From: Bradyrhizobium sp. CSA112
GTDB taxonomy: Bacteria > Pseudomonadota > Alphaproteobacteria > Rhizobiales > Xanthobacteraceae
Assembly: GCF_029051645.1 (NCBI RefSeq)
Contig: NZ_JAACFS010000009.1
Location: forward strand, 124,001 to 188,000
Direction: 5' to 3'
Length of the DNA: 64,000 bases
In this document: positions 17,521 to 26,033 of the stretch, piece after piece
How the letters are laid out: each line of letters begins with the position of its first letter
Position numbering within the stretch: position 1 is the stretch's first letter
Translations under genes and position numbers: made by a program
The notes under the pieces: model-generated
Told to the model about the DNA's origin: nothing
The model's database searches: none
Seen by the model: only the letters and a program-made list of their open reading frames with translations

Positions 17521-18114
17521 CTAGTGCTGGACAGCTCCGGGAACCCCATAGGCTTCGAGTTGTGCCCGAACCTGCGCCACGTTGTGCCCGAGCACGACAA
17601 TATCGTGCTTCTTGCCGTCGACGTCCCGCACATGGTCCCGCAGCAGGGCCTCGGCCTTGAAGCCCAGGCTTTCGAACAGGGCGATCGCTGCCTGCTGGTC
17701 GACGGTCATCTGCACCGACAGCTTTTCCAGGCCGGCGCCCAAGGCCAAGGCAAAGGTCTCCTGCGACAGCGCCCGGCCGACCCCCTGCCCGCGGACATCA
17801 AGCGAGACCACCATCCGGATCTCGCCGACATGGGGCGACCAGGAATGGGAATCGCGCACCAGCGTGCCGCAGCCGACCACCGTCCCGTTTTTCACCGCGA
17901 GCAGGCTGACGATGGCGCCGCGCTCGATCTCGTTGATCCAGGCCGATAGCACTTTCGGCTGGCTGATGTTGCGCGGCAGGAACAGCAAATCATGCGTCGG
18001 AAGTTTTTGCGCAAACGCCAGCACGGCCGGCTCGTCGGCACGCGACATCAGGCGGAATTCGATGTCGCCGGCGTCGGTCTTGACGTGGCGCGGGTAGGAA
18101 CGTGTTTCGCTCAT
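17521..18114 (-). CDS. GNAT family N-acetyltransferase
   Basis: A 197-residue GNAT protein. The acetyl-CoA loop is MVVSLDVRGQGVGRALSQE, followed by AAIALFESLGFKAEALLRDHV, the usual motif B and C-terminal strand. The start ATG overlaps the phaC stop codon by 4 bases, so it is translated with the PHA synthase. The substrate is unknown. In this setting it could modify a granule-associated protein or be a passenger. Confidence 0.87.
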   Translation of the reverse strand: MSETRSYPRHVKTDAGDIEFRLMSRADEPAVLAFAQKLPTHDLLFLPRNISQPKVLSAWINEIERGAIVSLLAVKNGTVVGCGTLVRDSHSWSPHVGEIRMVVSLDVRGQGVGRALSQETFALALGAGLEKLSVQMTVDQQAAIALFESLGFKAEALLRDHVRDVDGKKHDIVVLGHNVAQVRAQLEAYGVPGAVQH

Positions 18115-19193
18115 GTTGATCTCTTACCTAACCAGGAGTCCAGTTTCGGCCACAGCCGCTTGATGGCGTTGGCGCCGGCGACGAGGCTGACGTGACCGCC
18201 CTTCAGCATCACCTCTTCCTTGTCCGTCGAGCCGACCTTGGCGATCAGATGTCTTGCGGCGTCATAGGGCACGATGTGATCGTGTTCGGCCACCGCATGC
18301 AGGATCGGCACCGTGATCTTGGAAATATCCGCCGCGCGCCCGCCGACCGACATGGTGTCGTTGTAGAGCTTGTTGTCCCACATCAGGTTCTTGGTGACGT
18401 CGCGGAAATACTCGCCCGCCAGCGGCAGCGTATCGGTCGCCCAGCGGTCGAACATCCGGTACGATTTTACAAACTCGTCGTTCCAGATGTTCTCCCACAA
18501 TTGCACCTGGCTGACGGCGCGCGAGGCCGGCCGCAGCATTTCGAACGAGGACAGGATCATCTCCGGCGGCACGTTGCCGACGCTGTCGACCAGACGGTCG
18601 ACGTCGAAATAGCGACGGTCCGAAAAATTCTGGAACAGCTTCATCTCGCGGAAATCGATCGGCGTGGTGAAGCAGATCAGGTTCTTCATCGGCCCGTCGT
18701 TGAAGATCGAGCCGTAGAGCAGCGACAGCACGCCGCCGAAGCAATAGCCGATCACGGTGACGTCGTGCTCGCCGGAATCCTGCTGCACGCGGCGGACGCA
18801 ATCCGGGATGAAGTCGAGGACGTAGTCCTCCATCCGCAGGCATTTTTCTTCCGGCTTCGGTGCGGTCCAGTCCAGCATGTAGACGTCGTAGCCGCGCTTC
18901 AACAGAAACTCGATAAAACTCTGGCCGGGCACCATGTCGAGGATGTAGCCGCGGTTGGTGGTGGCCATCACGATCAGGATCGGCACCCGGTAGATTTCAT
19001 CCGCGACAGGACGATAGTGGTAGAGGTTCATGGTGCCGCGGGCGGCCAAAATGTCCTTCGGCGTCGAGCCGAGCGAGGGACCCGAGGAGGAAATATATTC
19101 GACGCCCTTGATGCTGCGCTGGATGGCGCGCTGCACCTCGGACTGAATCCGTTCCGGGATGTCAGCCAGATCGAGGCCCGCGGGAGCGTTCAT
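18111..19193 (-). CDS. phaC: Class III poly(R)-hydroxyalkanoate synthase subunit PhaC
   Basis: A 360-residue PHA synthase that polymerises (R)-3-hydroxyacyl-CoA at the granule surface. The lipase-box-like GYCFGG holds the catalytic Cys151; VAEHDHIVP supplies Asp and MLKGGHVSL supplies His. The short length and missing N-terminal domain place it in class III, which needs PhaE, not class I (about 590 residues). It overlaps its PhaE-like partner by 4 bases upstream and the GNAT gene by 4 bases downstream. Confidence 0.93.
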   Translation of the reverse strand: MNAPAGLDLADIPERIQSEVQRAIQRSIKGVEYISSSGPSLGSTPKDILAARGTMNLYHYRPVADEIYRVPILIVMATTNRGYILDMVPGQSFIEFLLKRGYDVYMLDWTAPKPEEKCLRMEDYVLDFIPDCVRRVQQDSGEHDVTVIGYCFGGVLSLLYGSIFNDGPMKNLICFTTPIDFREMKLFQNFSDRRYFDVDRLVDSVGNVPPEMILSSFEMLRPASRAVSQVQLWENIWNDEFVKSYRMFDRWATDTLPLAGEYFRDVTKNLMWDNKLYNDTMSVGGRAADISKITVPILHAVAEHDHIVPYDAARHLIAKVGSTDKEEVMLKGGHVSLVAGANAIKRLWPKLDSWLGKRST

Positions 19194-19570
19194 TTCTGCT
19201 CCCCCTCAGATGGCGGACGCTTGGTGCGCGGCGGCCGCGGCGTGCCAAGGCCGCTCTCCGGCGACAGCGAGTTATGATGCACCTGATGCAGCAGCGCCTT
19301 GATCTCGTTGAGCTGACCCTCGATCGACTGCAGCCGCTCGGCCATGCCGACCATCTGGGCACGGCTCGGCAGGTTCATCGCGAGCAGATATTTCTCCATC
19401 AGTTCGCCAAGCTGCTTTTGCGCGCCCGCCGTCGCGCCGCCGACCTGGTTCATCGCCTTGGAAAATTCAGGCGACGCCATCGCCTGATTGGCAAAGGAGT
19501 TGAACCCCTTTTCCATCTCACCGATCATGGTCTGCCAGATCGCGGCAGGATCATTGCCTTTGTCGGCCAT
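19190..19570 (-). CDS. Short PhaE-like subunit of class III PHA synthase
   Basis: A 126-residue protein. SRAQMVGMAERLQSIEGQLN followed by EIKALLHQ is the coiled-coil near the C-terminus of class III synthase subunit PhaE, and a Pro/Arg-rich tail follows. Classical PhaE proteins are about 350-380 residues, so this form is only about a third as long. Start at 19570 (MADKGNDPAAIW) is set by GGGAGAGG 10 bases upstream; the longer frame has no such site. Position and 4-base overlap with phaC support a synthase partner role. Confidence 0.75.
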   Translation of the reverse strand: MADKGNDPAAIWQTMIGEMEKGFNSFANQAMASPEFSKAMNQVGGATAGAQKQLGELMEKYLLAMNLPSRAQMVGMAERLQSIEGQLNEIKALLHQVHHNSLSPESGLGTPRPPRTKRPPSEGEQK

Positions 19571-19736
19571 AGGCGCCCTCTCCCGAAAGGTTACGAGCGC
19601 TTGCCACGCTTCGCTTCTGTTGAGCCCATACCACACCGTTGCGGCAGGCCGGTCAACCACCGCAAAGCCTTCTGCGGTGCGGGAAACCATGCCATAGTTA
19701 CTCAAAGCTCAGGTCACCCAAGGGAAGACACACGCG

Positions 19737-20651
19737 ATGCTCGCCCATCAGCCGCCACAGATTGCTCGCGCCAACGGCATCGACATTTGCTACGAAATTT
19801 TCGGCGATCCGGCCGCGGAACCGCTGCTCTTGATCATGGGCCTCGGCGCCCAGATGATCCATTGGGATGACGATTTCTGCCGTCAGCTGGCCGCGCGCGG
19901 CTTTCGCGTCATCCGCTTCGACAACCGCGACATCGGCAAATCCTCCCACCTTTCCGGCGGCGGGAGGCTGACCCCGTTCGAATTGCTCAAGCTGCGGTTC
20001 CTGAAGATCCCGATCGCGTCGACCTACAAACTGATCGACATGGCCAAGGACACCGTCAGCCTGATGGACGTGCTCGGAATCAAGTCGGCGCATCTGGTCG
20101 GCGCGTCGATGGGAGGCATGATTGCGCAGGAAATCGCGCTCTCGTTCCCGCAGCGGGTGCGGTCGCTGACCTCGATCATGTCGACGACGGGTAACCCCAA
20201 GATACCGCCGCCGACCCGCGAGGCCTCCGCTGTGCTGATGGCGCCGCCGCCGAAGACCAGGGAAGAATATTTCGAGCGGTTCGCCAAGACCTGGAAAGTG
20301 CTGCGCGTCGGCTCGTTTCCCGAGGACGAGGCGCTCGACCCTGCGCGCGCCGCCCGCACCTACGAGCGCGGCCTCAATCCCGCCGGTGTCGGCCGGCAGT
20401 TGCGCGCCGTGCTGGCGTCCGGCAGCCGCAAGGAACGGCTGGGCCAGGTGAATATCCCGACGCTGGTCATTCACGGCACCGTCGATCCGCTGGTACGCCC
20501 CGAAGGCGGCAAGGACACGGCGGCGTCGATCCCCGGCGCAAAGCTCCTGATGATCGAAGGCATGGGCCACGCGCTGCCGATCCCGATGTGGCCGCAGATC
20601 ATCGACGCCATCGACAAGCACGCGCATGGCGCGGCGGCGAAGGCGGCGTAA
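19737..20651 (+). CDS. Alpha/beta hydrolase
   Basis: A 304-residue alpha/beta hydrolase with elbow VGASMGGMIAQEIAL, oxyanion region LLIMGLGAQMIHWDD and the RFDNRDIGKSSH block typical of the aclacinomycin-methylesterase-like group. The GMGHALPIPMW stretch carries the catalytic His. It is divergent from the PHA synthase operon, with 166 bases between the starts and GGGAAG as ribosome site. An esterase or lactonase; a PHA-related role is only suggested by position. Confidence 0.85.
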   Translation: MLAHQPPQIARANGIDICYEIFGDPAAEPLLLIMGLGAQMIHWDDDFCRQLAARGFRVIRFDNRDIGKSSHLSGGGRLTPFELLKLRFLKIPIASTYKLIDMAKDTVSLMDVLGIKSAHLVGASMGGMIAQEIALSFPQRVRSLTSIMSTTGNPKIPPPTREASAVLMAPPPKTREEYFERFAKTWKVLRVGSFPEDEALDPARAARTYERGLNPAGVGRQLRAVLASGSRKERLGQVNIPTLVIHGTVDPLVRPEGGKDTAASIPGAKLLMIEGMGHALPIPMWPQIIDAIDKHAHGAAAKAA

Positions 20652-20653
20652 CC

Positions 20654-20789
20654 TCTCACCGTCGTTCCTGCGAAAGCAGGAACCCATAACCACCCGGGGG
20701 CGATGGGTTAAGCAAGGCGGCAACCATTGCATTTCATCAGGCTGGCCGCGGCGTATGGGTCCCTGCGTTCGCAGGGACGACGGTGAGAG
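20654..20789. repeat. Intergenic palindromic repeat, family D, copy 1
   Basis: Terminal inverted arms ctctcaccgtcgttcctgcg and its complement at the far end enclose about 90 bases. The arms contain cctgcgaaagcagg and tccctgcgttcgcaggga hairpins. It lies between two convergent genes. Related copies are at 21511 and 63572. Confidence 0.87.
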
Positions 20790-20805
20790 TTGAGGCGTTT
20801 AATTC

Positions 20806-21480
20806 TCAGCTCTTTGTTGCGATCCAGATGACGTGGCGAACACCGCGGCCTTTGCCGGTTGCGCGGAGATTGACTTCATTGACGTCGAAGCCCGCGCTCT
20901 GAAGGCGTTTTGCGAACGCCGGATTGGGCCCCGAAGACCAGACCGCCAGCACGCCGCCCGGCCGCAGCGCGGTGCGCGACGCGTTCAATCCGGCCCCGCT
21001 ATAGAGCGCATCGTTGGCCTTGCGGGTCAGCCCTTCCGGCCCATTGTCGACGTCGAGCAGAATGGCGTCGAATTTTGAACGATGCGATCGGATGATTTCG
21101 GTGACATCGGCTTCGCGAATGGTCACGCGCGGATCATTCAGGCTGTCGCCAAAGATTTCCGCCATCGGGCCGCGCGCCCAGGCGACAACGGCCGGCACCA
21201 ATTCCGACACCACGATCCTTGCCTTGCTGCCGAGAACGGCGAGCGCCGCGCGCAACGTAAAACCCATGCCGAGGCCGCCAATGAGCATATGCGGGCTTGC
21301 GAGCTTCTCGATCTTCTTTGCCGCTAGGGTCGCCAGCGCCGCCTCGGAGCCCGAGAGGCGGCTGTTCATCAGCTCGTTGGTGCCGAGCATAATGGAGAAT
21401 TCTTTCCCGCGGCGCATGAGGCGGAGCTCGCCATCGGTGCCGGGAATGCGGGTGGTGTCGATCTTTTCCCAGGGAATCAT
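20806..21480 (-). CDS. Spermidine synthase-like methyltransferase-fold protein
   Basis: A 224-residue protein with the Rossmann fold of spermidine synthases. MLIGGLGMGFTLRAALAVL is the nucleotide loop, VVSELVPAVVAWARG the acidic loop, and FDAILLDVDNGPEG the catalytic strand. The N-terminal beta domain of true spermidine synthase is reduced. Bacterial proteins of this size are usually annotated as spermidine synthase-like or putative SAM-dependent methyltransferases; the substrate is unknown. Start at 21480 (MIPWEKIDTTR) follows an AT-poor spacer; the longer frame enters repeat D. Confidence 0.78.
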   Translation of the reverse strand: MIPWEKIDTTRIPGTDGELRLMRRGKEFSIMLGTNELMNSRLSGSEAALATLAAKKIEKLASPHMLIGGLGMGFTLRAALAVLGSKARIVVSELVPAVVAWARGPMAEIFGDSLNDPRVTIREADVTEIIRSHRSKFDAILLDVDNGPEGLTRKANDALYSGAGLNASRTALRPGGVLAVWSSGPNPAFAKRLQSAGFDVNEVNLRATGKGRGVRHVIWIATKS

Positions 21481-21510
21481 GCGGCGGCTTTTAGCATGAT
21501 CGGCTAGTAG

Positions 21511-21642
21511 CCGTCGTCCCGGCCAAGCGAAGCGCGAGCCGGGACCCATAACCACCGCAGCCAAATTGGCGATGGCTGGAGCTACAACCCAGTGCATCAA
21601 CAAACGATTGTGGTTATGGGTCCCTGCGTTCGCAGGGACGAC
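21511..21642. repeat. Intergenic palindromic repeat, family D, copy 2
   Basis: Starts ccgtcgtcccggcc and ends tccctgcgttcgcagggacg. The internal accacc/ggtggt-type arms (ataaccacc, tggttat) match the other copies. It lies between the P450 stop and the spermidine-synthase-like gene. Confidence 0.83.
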
Positions 21643-21651
21643 AGATAGAGC

Positions 21652-24600
21652 TTACCCACCAGCCCACACATCCAGCACGTAGCGGTTCTTGGTGCCGAGA
21701 TCGTCGATCCAGCGCAGGCCGGCGTCAGCGTCGGCGCCGGACTTTTCGCGATAGATCGCAACCAGCGCGGCCTTGACGTCCGGCTCCATCTTGCCGCCGT
21801 CGCCGCAGACATAGACGATCGCGCCCTGCTCGATCAGGCTCCAGACGCGATCCTTTTGCGCCGTGACCTGATGCTGCACATAGGTCTTCGGCCCGTCGGC
21901 ACGCGAGAAGGCGGTGTGCAGTTCGGTGATGCCGTCGGCGGCAAAAGCCTTCAACTCATCGGCGTAGAGAAAATCCTGGTCGGGATGCCGGCAGCCAAAG
22001 AACAGCATCGCCGGCCCAAGCCTGGCGCCGTGTGCCTTGCGGTGCGCGCGCTCCTGCAGGAAGCCGCGGAATGGCGCCAGCCCGGTGCCGGGACCGATCA
22101 TGATCACGGGCTGCGCCGGATCTTCGGGCAAGCGGAAGCCGGCCTTGGTCTCGCGCACGGTCGCATGCACGTTGTCGCCGACGCGGCGGCCGGCGAGATA
22201 GTTCGAGCAGACGCCCTTGTAGACGCCGCGTCCCGAACTTGCCGGCGCTTCGACGACGCCGACGGTGACGCTGCAACGCGCCGCATCGCCCGACGGCGAC
22301 GACGAGATCGAATAATAGCGCGGCGCCAGCAGCGACAGCATCTCCAGATAGGCGTGGAACGGCAGTTCGCAGGCCGGATGCTCCTCCAGCAAATCGAAGA
22401 CCGATTTGCGCTTGGCCAGGACGTCGGCGCGGTAAAGCTCCGTAGAGGCGTCGTCGTCGCCTACATATGCGAGCAGCTTCGGCTTGGTGACGGGGCAGCG
22501 CGTGTGCTCCGACATGATCTGGATCTGCTTGCGGGTCGCGATCTGCTGCAACTCGACGAACTCGGTCAACAACCGGCCGACCGAGACGGCATCGCCGATC
22601 GGCAATTGCGCGCGGCGCCCTTCTGCGACCTGCAGCCGGATCTGGTCGGCCGGCAAAAAGCCGAAGCGGCGCGCAACGGAATCGACCAGCGCCGGATCGT
22701 TGCGCGGCACCACGCTGAGATGGTCGCCGACGCGGTAAGTAATACCGGGCGGCAGTTGCACCTCGACATGGCGGGTCGACCGGTCGGAACCATTGGCGCC
22801 GGCCTGGTTCTGCAGCTCGGAATTGACCAGCACCTTCATCGGAGCAACGCCGCCCTGCGCCACGATGGCGTGAACAGCCGACGGCGCCACCGGTTCGATC
22901 GAATAGAGCGGCGCATCGTCGGCGCTGCGGGTAAAGCTGGAATCGACACCCAACTCCTTCATCGCCGCGGGCGCGGCCGCCGCAAACCACTTCTCGAACT
23001 GGCCGTCGAGATCGCTGCGCGCATCGCCCTCGCCGCGAGCATAGAGGCTGCGCGCGCCATGCGCCGCCAACTGATCGTCGATCATTCGCGGCACGGATTG
23101 ATAGGTCGCGGCCCAATCGCTGTTACCGCAGCCGAACACGGCGTAGCGGACCTTGGCGAGCGCGTCCTTCGGCAGGCCGCTGTCCAGCCATTTGACGAAC
23201 TGCGTCGCGTTGTCAGGGGCTGCGCCGTTGTAGGAAGCGCAAAAGATCAGCAGCGCACCCTGCTCCGGCAGCTTCCCGACATGATCGTCGAGCGTGCCGA
23301 GCTTCGTCGCAAAGCCGTTGACCTCGGCCAGATCCGCCACCCGCGTCGCCAATTCTTCCGCCGTGCCGAGGTTGGAGCCGTAGAGCACCAACAGCGGTGT
23401 GTTGTGTCCCGGGCGGGTCCGCGCCTGCGGCGCTGCCGCAGCATTCGAGGCGGCTGCGGCGACCGCTGCGCGGCCGGCGAAGGCGCCACGATCCTTGTCG
23501 GCGCGCGGCCGCACCTTGATCTTGAAGCCGTCCGGCTTGATCGTCAGCGTTTCCTTCAGGTGCATCTGATAGCGGTGTGTGTCTATCAGCTTGAAGCGCT
23601 GCAGGATCATGCCGATCGCAAGCGCCGCCTCGTGCATCGCAAAGCCGCGGCCGATACAGGCGCGCTGGCCGTTGCCGAACGGCTTCCAGGCGTTGATCGG
23701 ACGCTTGGCCTCGGCCTCGCGGCTGAAATTTTCGGGATCGAACGCATCGGGGTTCGGACCCCAGACGCTTGGGTCGCGGTGCAGCGCCATAACCAGCACC
23801 GTGACGAACGTATTCTTTTTCAGCTTGTACTTGCCGCCGATGGTTTCGTCCTGGAGCGGCGCGATGCCGTAGGCCGGCGCCGGCGGCCATAGCCGCAGCG
23901 CCTCCTTCAGGATCTGTGTAATGTAGGTGAGCTGCGTGACCTGCTGATAGGTCGGCCTGGCGTTGATATCGGGTCCGAGCACCCGGTCGACCTCTTCATA
24001 CGCCTTCTTCAGCACGTCGGGGTGCTTGAGCAATGCGTAGATCGTGCACGACAGCAGTCCGCTGGTGGTCTCGTGGCCCGCGATCAGGAATGTGTTGATC
24101 TGGTAACGGATGTTGATGTCGTCGAGCTGTTCGCCGGTGGCGCGGTCGACGCCGGTCATCATGGCGCCCAGCATGTCCTTCTTGCCTTCGACGACCTCGG
24201 CGCTGCCGCGGCGCTCGGCGATGATTTCGTCGACCATCTTGTTCATGAAGGCGACGTCCTGTGCGAGCGTCTTGCGGCGCTTCTGCATCCAGAGATATTC
24301 CAGCGGCAGGCCGCGGGTCATCATGATGGTCTCGAGCGAGCGCACCAGCGATTCAACGAACGGGTGGTAGTCGCGGCGGTAGAACGAATTGAAGCGGTAG
24401 TCGAAGCCGCAGAGCCCGATGGTGTCGAGCGTCAGCGCCGTCATGTCGTGCACGACGTCGATTTCCTCATCGGCGTTGAGCCGCTCCCATTTCTTGACGA
24501 GCTGCTCGGCGATATCGACCATGCTCGGATGATAGGACTGCATCGCGCGATTACCGAACGGCTGCAGCAGGATGTTGTGCGCCTTGCTCCAGTTCGGCTC

Positions 24601-24891
24601 ATTGGTATCGGCGGTGAACAATCCGTCGCCGCCGACGGCGCGGACGCGGCGCAGCGAACCGCGCACCGCCTTGTCGAAGCGCTTCTCGTCGGAAAGCTCG
24701 TCGATCAGGTCATGGCCAGAGACGATGACAAGCGGCGCGCCCATCATGTCGAGCCAGAAGATCGGACCCAGTTCCTTGGTCAGCCGCACCAGATGCTGCA
24801 CCGGCGCGTTCGGATCCAGCGACAGCATGTTGCCGACGACGGGCTTTTTCGGCGGATGCGGTATCGGACTAAGTTTATTGGGGGACGCCAT
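21652..24891 (-). CDS. Self-sufficient CYP102-type cytochrome P450 / NADPH-P450 reductase fusion
   Basis: A 1079-residue soluble fusion. Residues 1 to about 460 are the P450: I-helix AGHETTSG (271-278), ExxR in LKEALRLWPP, haem loop FGNGQRACIGRGFA with Cys412. From about 490 lies a flavodoxin-like FMN domain (LLVLYGSNLGTAEELATRVA), then FAD and NADPH domains (RYYSISSSP, GPGTGLAPFRGF, C-terminal RYVLDVWAG). This is the layout of Bacillus P450 BM3, which hydroxylates fatty acids; CYP102A6 of Bradyrhizobium japonicum is a described relative. The BM3 fatty-acid carboxylate anchors Arg47 and Tyr51 align with Ala52 and Ile56, whereas Phe87 is kept (Phe92). Start 24891 (MASPNKLSPIP). Confidence 0.93.
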   Translation of the reverse strand: MASPNKLSPIPHPPKKPVVGNMLSLDPNAPVQHLVRLTKELGPIFWLDMMGAPLVIVSGHDLIDELSDEKRFDKAVRGSLRRVRAVGGDGLFTADTNEPNWSKAHNILLQPFGNRAMQSYHPSMVDIAEQLVKKWERLNADEEIDVVHDMTALTLDTIGLCGFDYRFNSFYRRDYHPFVESLVRSLETIMMTRGLPLEYLWMQKRRKTLAQDVAFMNKMVDEIIAERRGSAEVVEGKKDMLGAMMTGVDRATGEQLDDINIRYQINTFLIAGHETTSGLLSCTIYALLKHPDVLKKAYEEVDRVLGPDINARPTYQQVTQLTYITQILKEALRLWPPAPAYGIAPLQDETIGGKYKLKKNTFVTVLVMALHRDPSVWGPNPDAFDPENFSREAEAKRPINAWKPFGNGQRACIGRGFAMHEAALAIGMILQRFKLIDTHRYQMHLKETLTIKPDGFKIKVRPRADKDRGAFAGRAAVAAAASNAAAAPQARTRPGHNTPLLVLYGSNLGTAEELATRVADLAEVNGFATKLGTLDDHVGKLPEQGALLIFCASYNGAAPDNATQFVKWLDSGLPKDALAKVRYAVFGCGNSDWAATYQSVPRMIDDQLAAHGARSLYARGEGDARSDLDGQFEKWFAAAAPAAMKELGVDSSFTRSADDAPLYSIEPVAPSAVHAIVAQGGVAPMKVLVNSELQNQAGANGSDRSTRHVEVQLPPGITYRVGDHLSVVPRNDPALVDSVARRFGFLPADQIRLQVAEGRRAQLPIGDAVSVGRLLTEFVELQQIATRKQIQIMSEHTRCPVTKPKLLAYVGDDDASTELYRADVLAKRKSVFDLLEEHPACELPFHAYLEMLSLLAPRYYSISSSPSGDAARCSVTVGVVEAPASSGRGVYKGVCSNYLAGRRVGDNVHATVRETKAGFRLPEDPAQPVIMIGPGTGLAPFRGFLQERAHRKAHGARLGPAMLFFGCRHPDQDFLYADELKAFAADGITELHTAFSRADGPKTYVQHQVTAQKDRVWSLIEQGAIVYVCGDGGKMEPDVKAALVAIYREKSGADADAGLRWIDDLGTKNRYVLDVWAGG

Positions 24892-24924
24892 CTTGGTCGT
24901 GTCTCCTGCCCTGTCTCTTCTCAC

Positions 24925-25008
24925 CGTCATTGCGAGCGAAGCGAAGCAATCCATCGTGCCGCAAACGAAAGAATGGATTGCTTCGTCGCTTCGCTCCTCG
25001 CAATGACG
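24925..25008. repeat. Intergenic palindromic repeat, family C, copy 2
   Basis: cgtcattgcgagcgaagcga and aagcaatccat pair with tggattgctt and tcctcgcaatgacg. It lies between the P450 gene and the epoxide-hydrolase-like gene on the same strand. Confidence 0.88.
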
Positions 25009-25028
25009 ATGGGTTAGCTTCTTCAGCT

Positions 25029-26024
25029 CTATCCAAATCGCTTTCTACGCCATTCGATCAGCTTGGCGCTGACCTCGTCCGGCTTTTCCTGCTGTGTCCA
25101 ATGGCCGCTGCCGCGCACGAGATACTTCTCCAGATCGGGGACCAGCTTCTCCATGCCGTCGGCGGACGATGGCGGCAGTACCGCATCATTCTCGGCCATA
25201 ATCATCAGTGACGGCACGCGGACGGTATGGTCGAGGCCTTTCGAGCGTTGCCAGTTGCGCGAAAAATTGCGGTACCAGTTGATGCCGCCGGTGAAGCCGG
25301 TCCTGGTGAAAGTATCGACGAAGACCTTCTTTTCCTCCGGCGACAGGATCGGCGTGCGCGGATCGTGCTTGGCATCGTAGTTCGCGATCATCTGCGGAAA
25401 CGCCAGATTGAGCCGCGGCGACGCGCCGATGCCGGCAATCGGCTGCTCCTCCGGTGTACCTTCGGGGCGCGCCACCGGCTTGCGCATGAACGCATCAAAG
25501 GTCTGCTCGACGCGGCTTGCGAAAATCCTGTCAGGCTCGCGGCCAGGGTCCTGGAATTGCACAATGTACATCTTGTCGCCGAAGCGCTGACGAAACAGCT
25601 CGATCGGATCGGCTGGCGTGCGGTCCCAATGCGGCGTGTTGACGCCGATGACGCCGGCCACGCGACCTGGATGACGCAGCGGCATCTGCCAGACGATGAA
25701 GCCGCCCCAGTCGTGGCCGACGAAGATCGCCTTGTCGATCTTCAGGTGATCGAGCAGCCCGACGAGGTCGCCGGTCAGATGCTCCATGTCGTAGGCCTCG
25801 ACCGGCTCGGGCTGGTCGGTCGCGCCATAGCCGCGCTGATCCGGTGCGATTACCCGGATGCCGGCCTCGCTCAAGGCCTTGATCTGGTGACGCCAGGAAA
25901 AAGCGATTTCCGGCCAGCCGTGGCAGAGGATGACGGGCGGCGTGTCCGACTTCGGCCCTGCCTCATAGTAGCCCATGCGAATACCATTCGTCTGAGCGAA
26001 CTGCAGCGGCGGCATGTCAATCAT
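25029..26024 (-). CDS. Epoxide hydrolase-like alpha/beta hydrolase
   Basis: A 331-residue alpha/beta hydrolase. The nucleophile elbow is VGHDWGGFIVWQM, with Asp in place of Ser as in epoxide hydrolases and haloalkane dehalogenases. CHGWPEIAFSWRHQI is the HGxP oxyanion motif of epoxide hydrolases, and GSGHWTQQEKPDE carries the catalytic His. The gene lies upstream of the CYP102-type P450 and 9 bases after the WS/DGAT gene. It would fit detoxification of epoxides formed by the P450. Start ATG 26024 follows a GTG codon and a GGGG site. Confidence 0.88.
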   Translation of the reverse strand: MIDMPPLQFAQTNGIRMGYYEAGPKSDTPPVILCHGWPEIAFSWRHQIKALSEAGIRVIAPDQRGYGATDQPEPVEAYDMEHLTGDLVGLLDHLKIDKAIFVGHDWGGFIVWQMPLRHPGRVAGVIGVNTPHWDRTPADPIELFRQRFGDKMYIVQFQDPGREPDRIFASRVEQTFDAFMRKPVARPEGTPEEQPIAGIGASPRLNLAFPQMIANYDAKHDPRTPILSPEEKKVFVDTFTRTGFTGGINWYRNFSRNWQRSKGLDHTVRVPSLMIMAENDAVLPPSSADGMEKLVPDLEKYLVRGSGHWTQQEKPDEVSAKLIEWRRKRFG

Positions 26025-26033
26025 CACAAGCCC

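Noticed and set aside
21856-23892. 678-codon plus-strand frame opposite the P450 reductase part
   Set aside because: Antisense shadow; the minus strand has all P450, FMN and FAD motifs.
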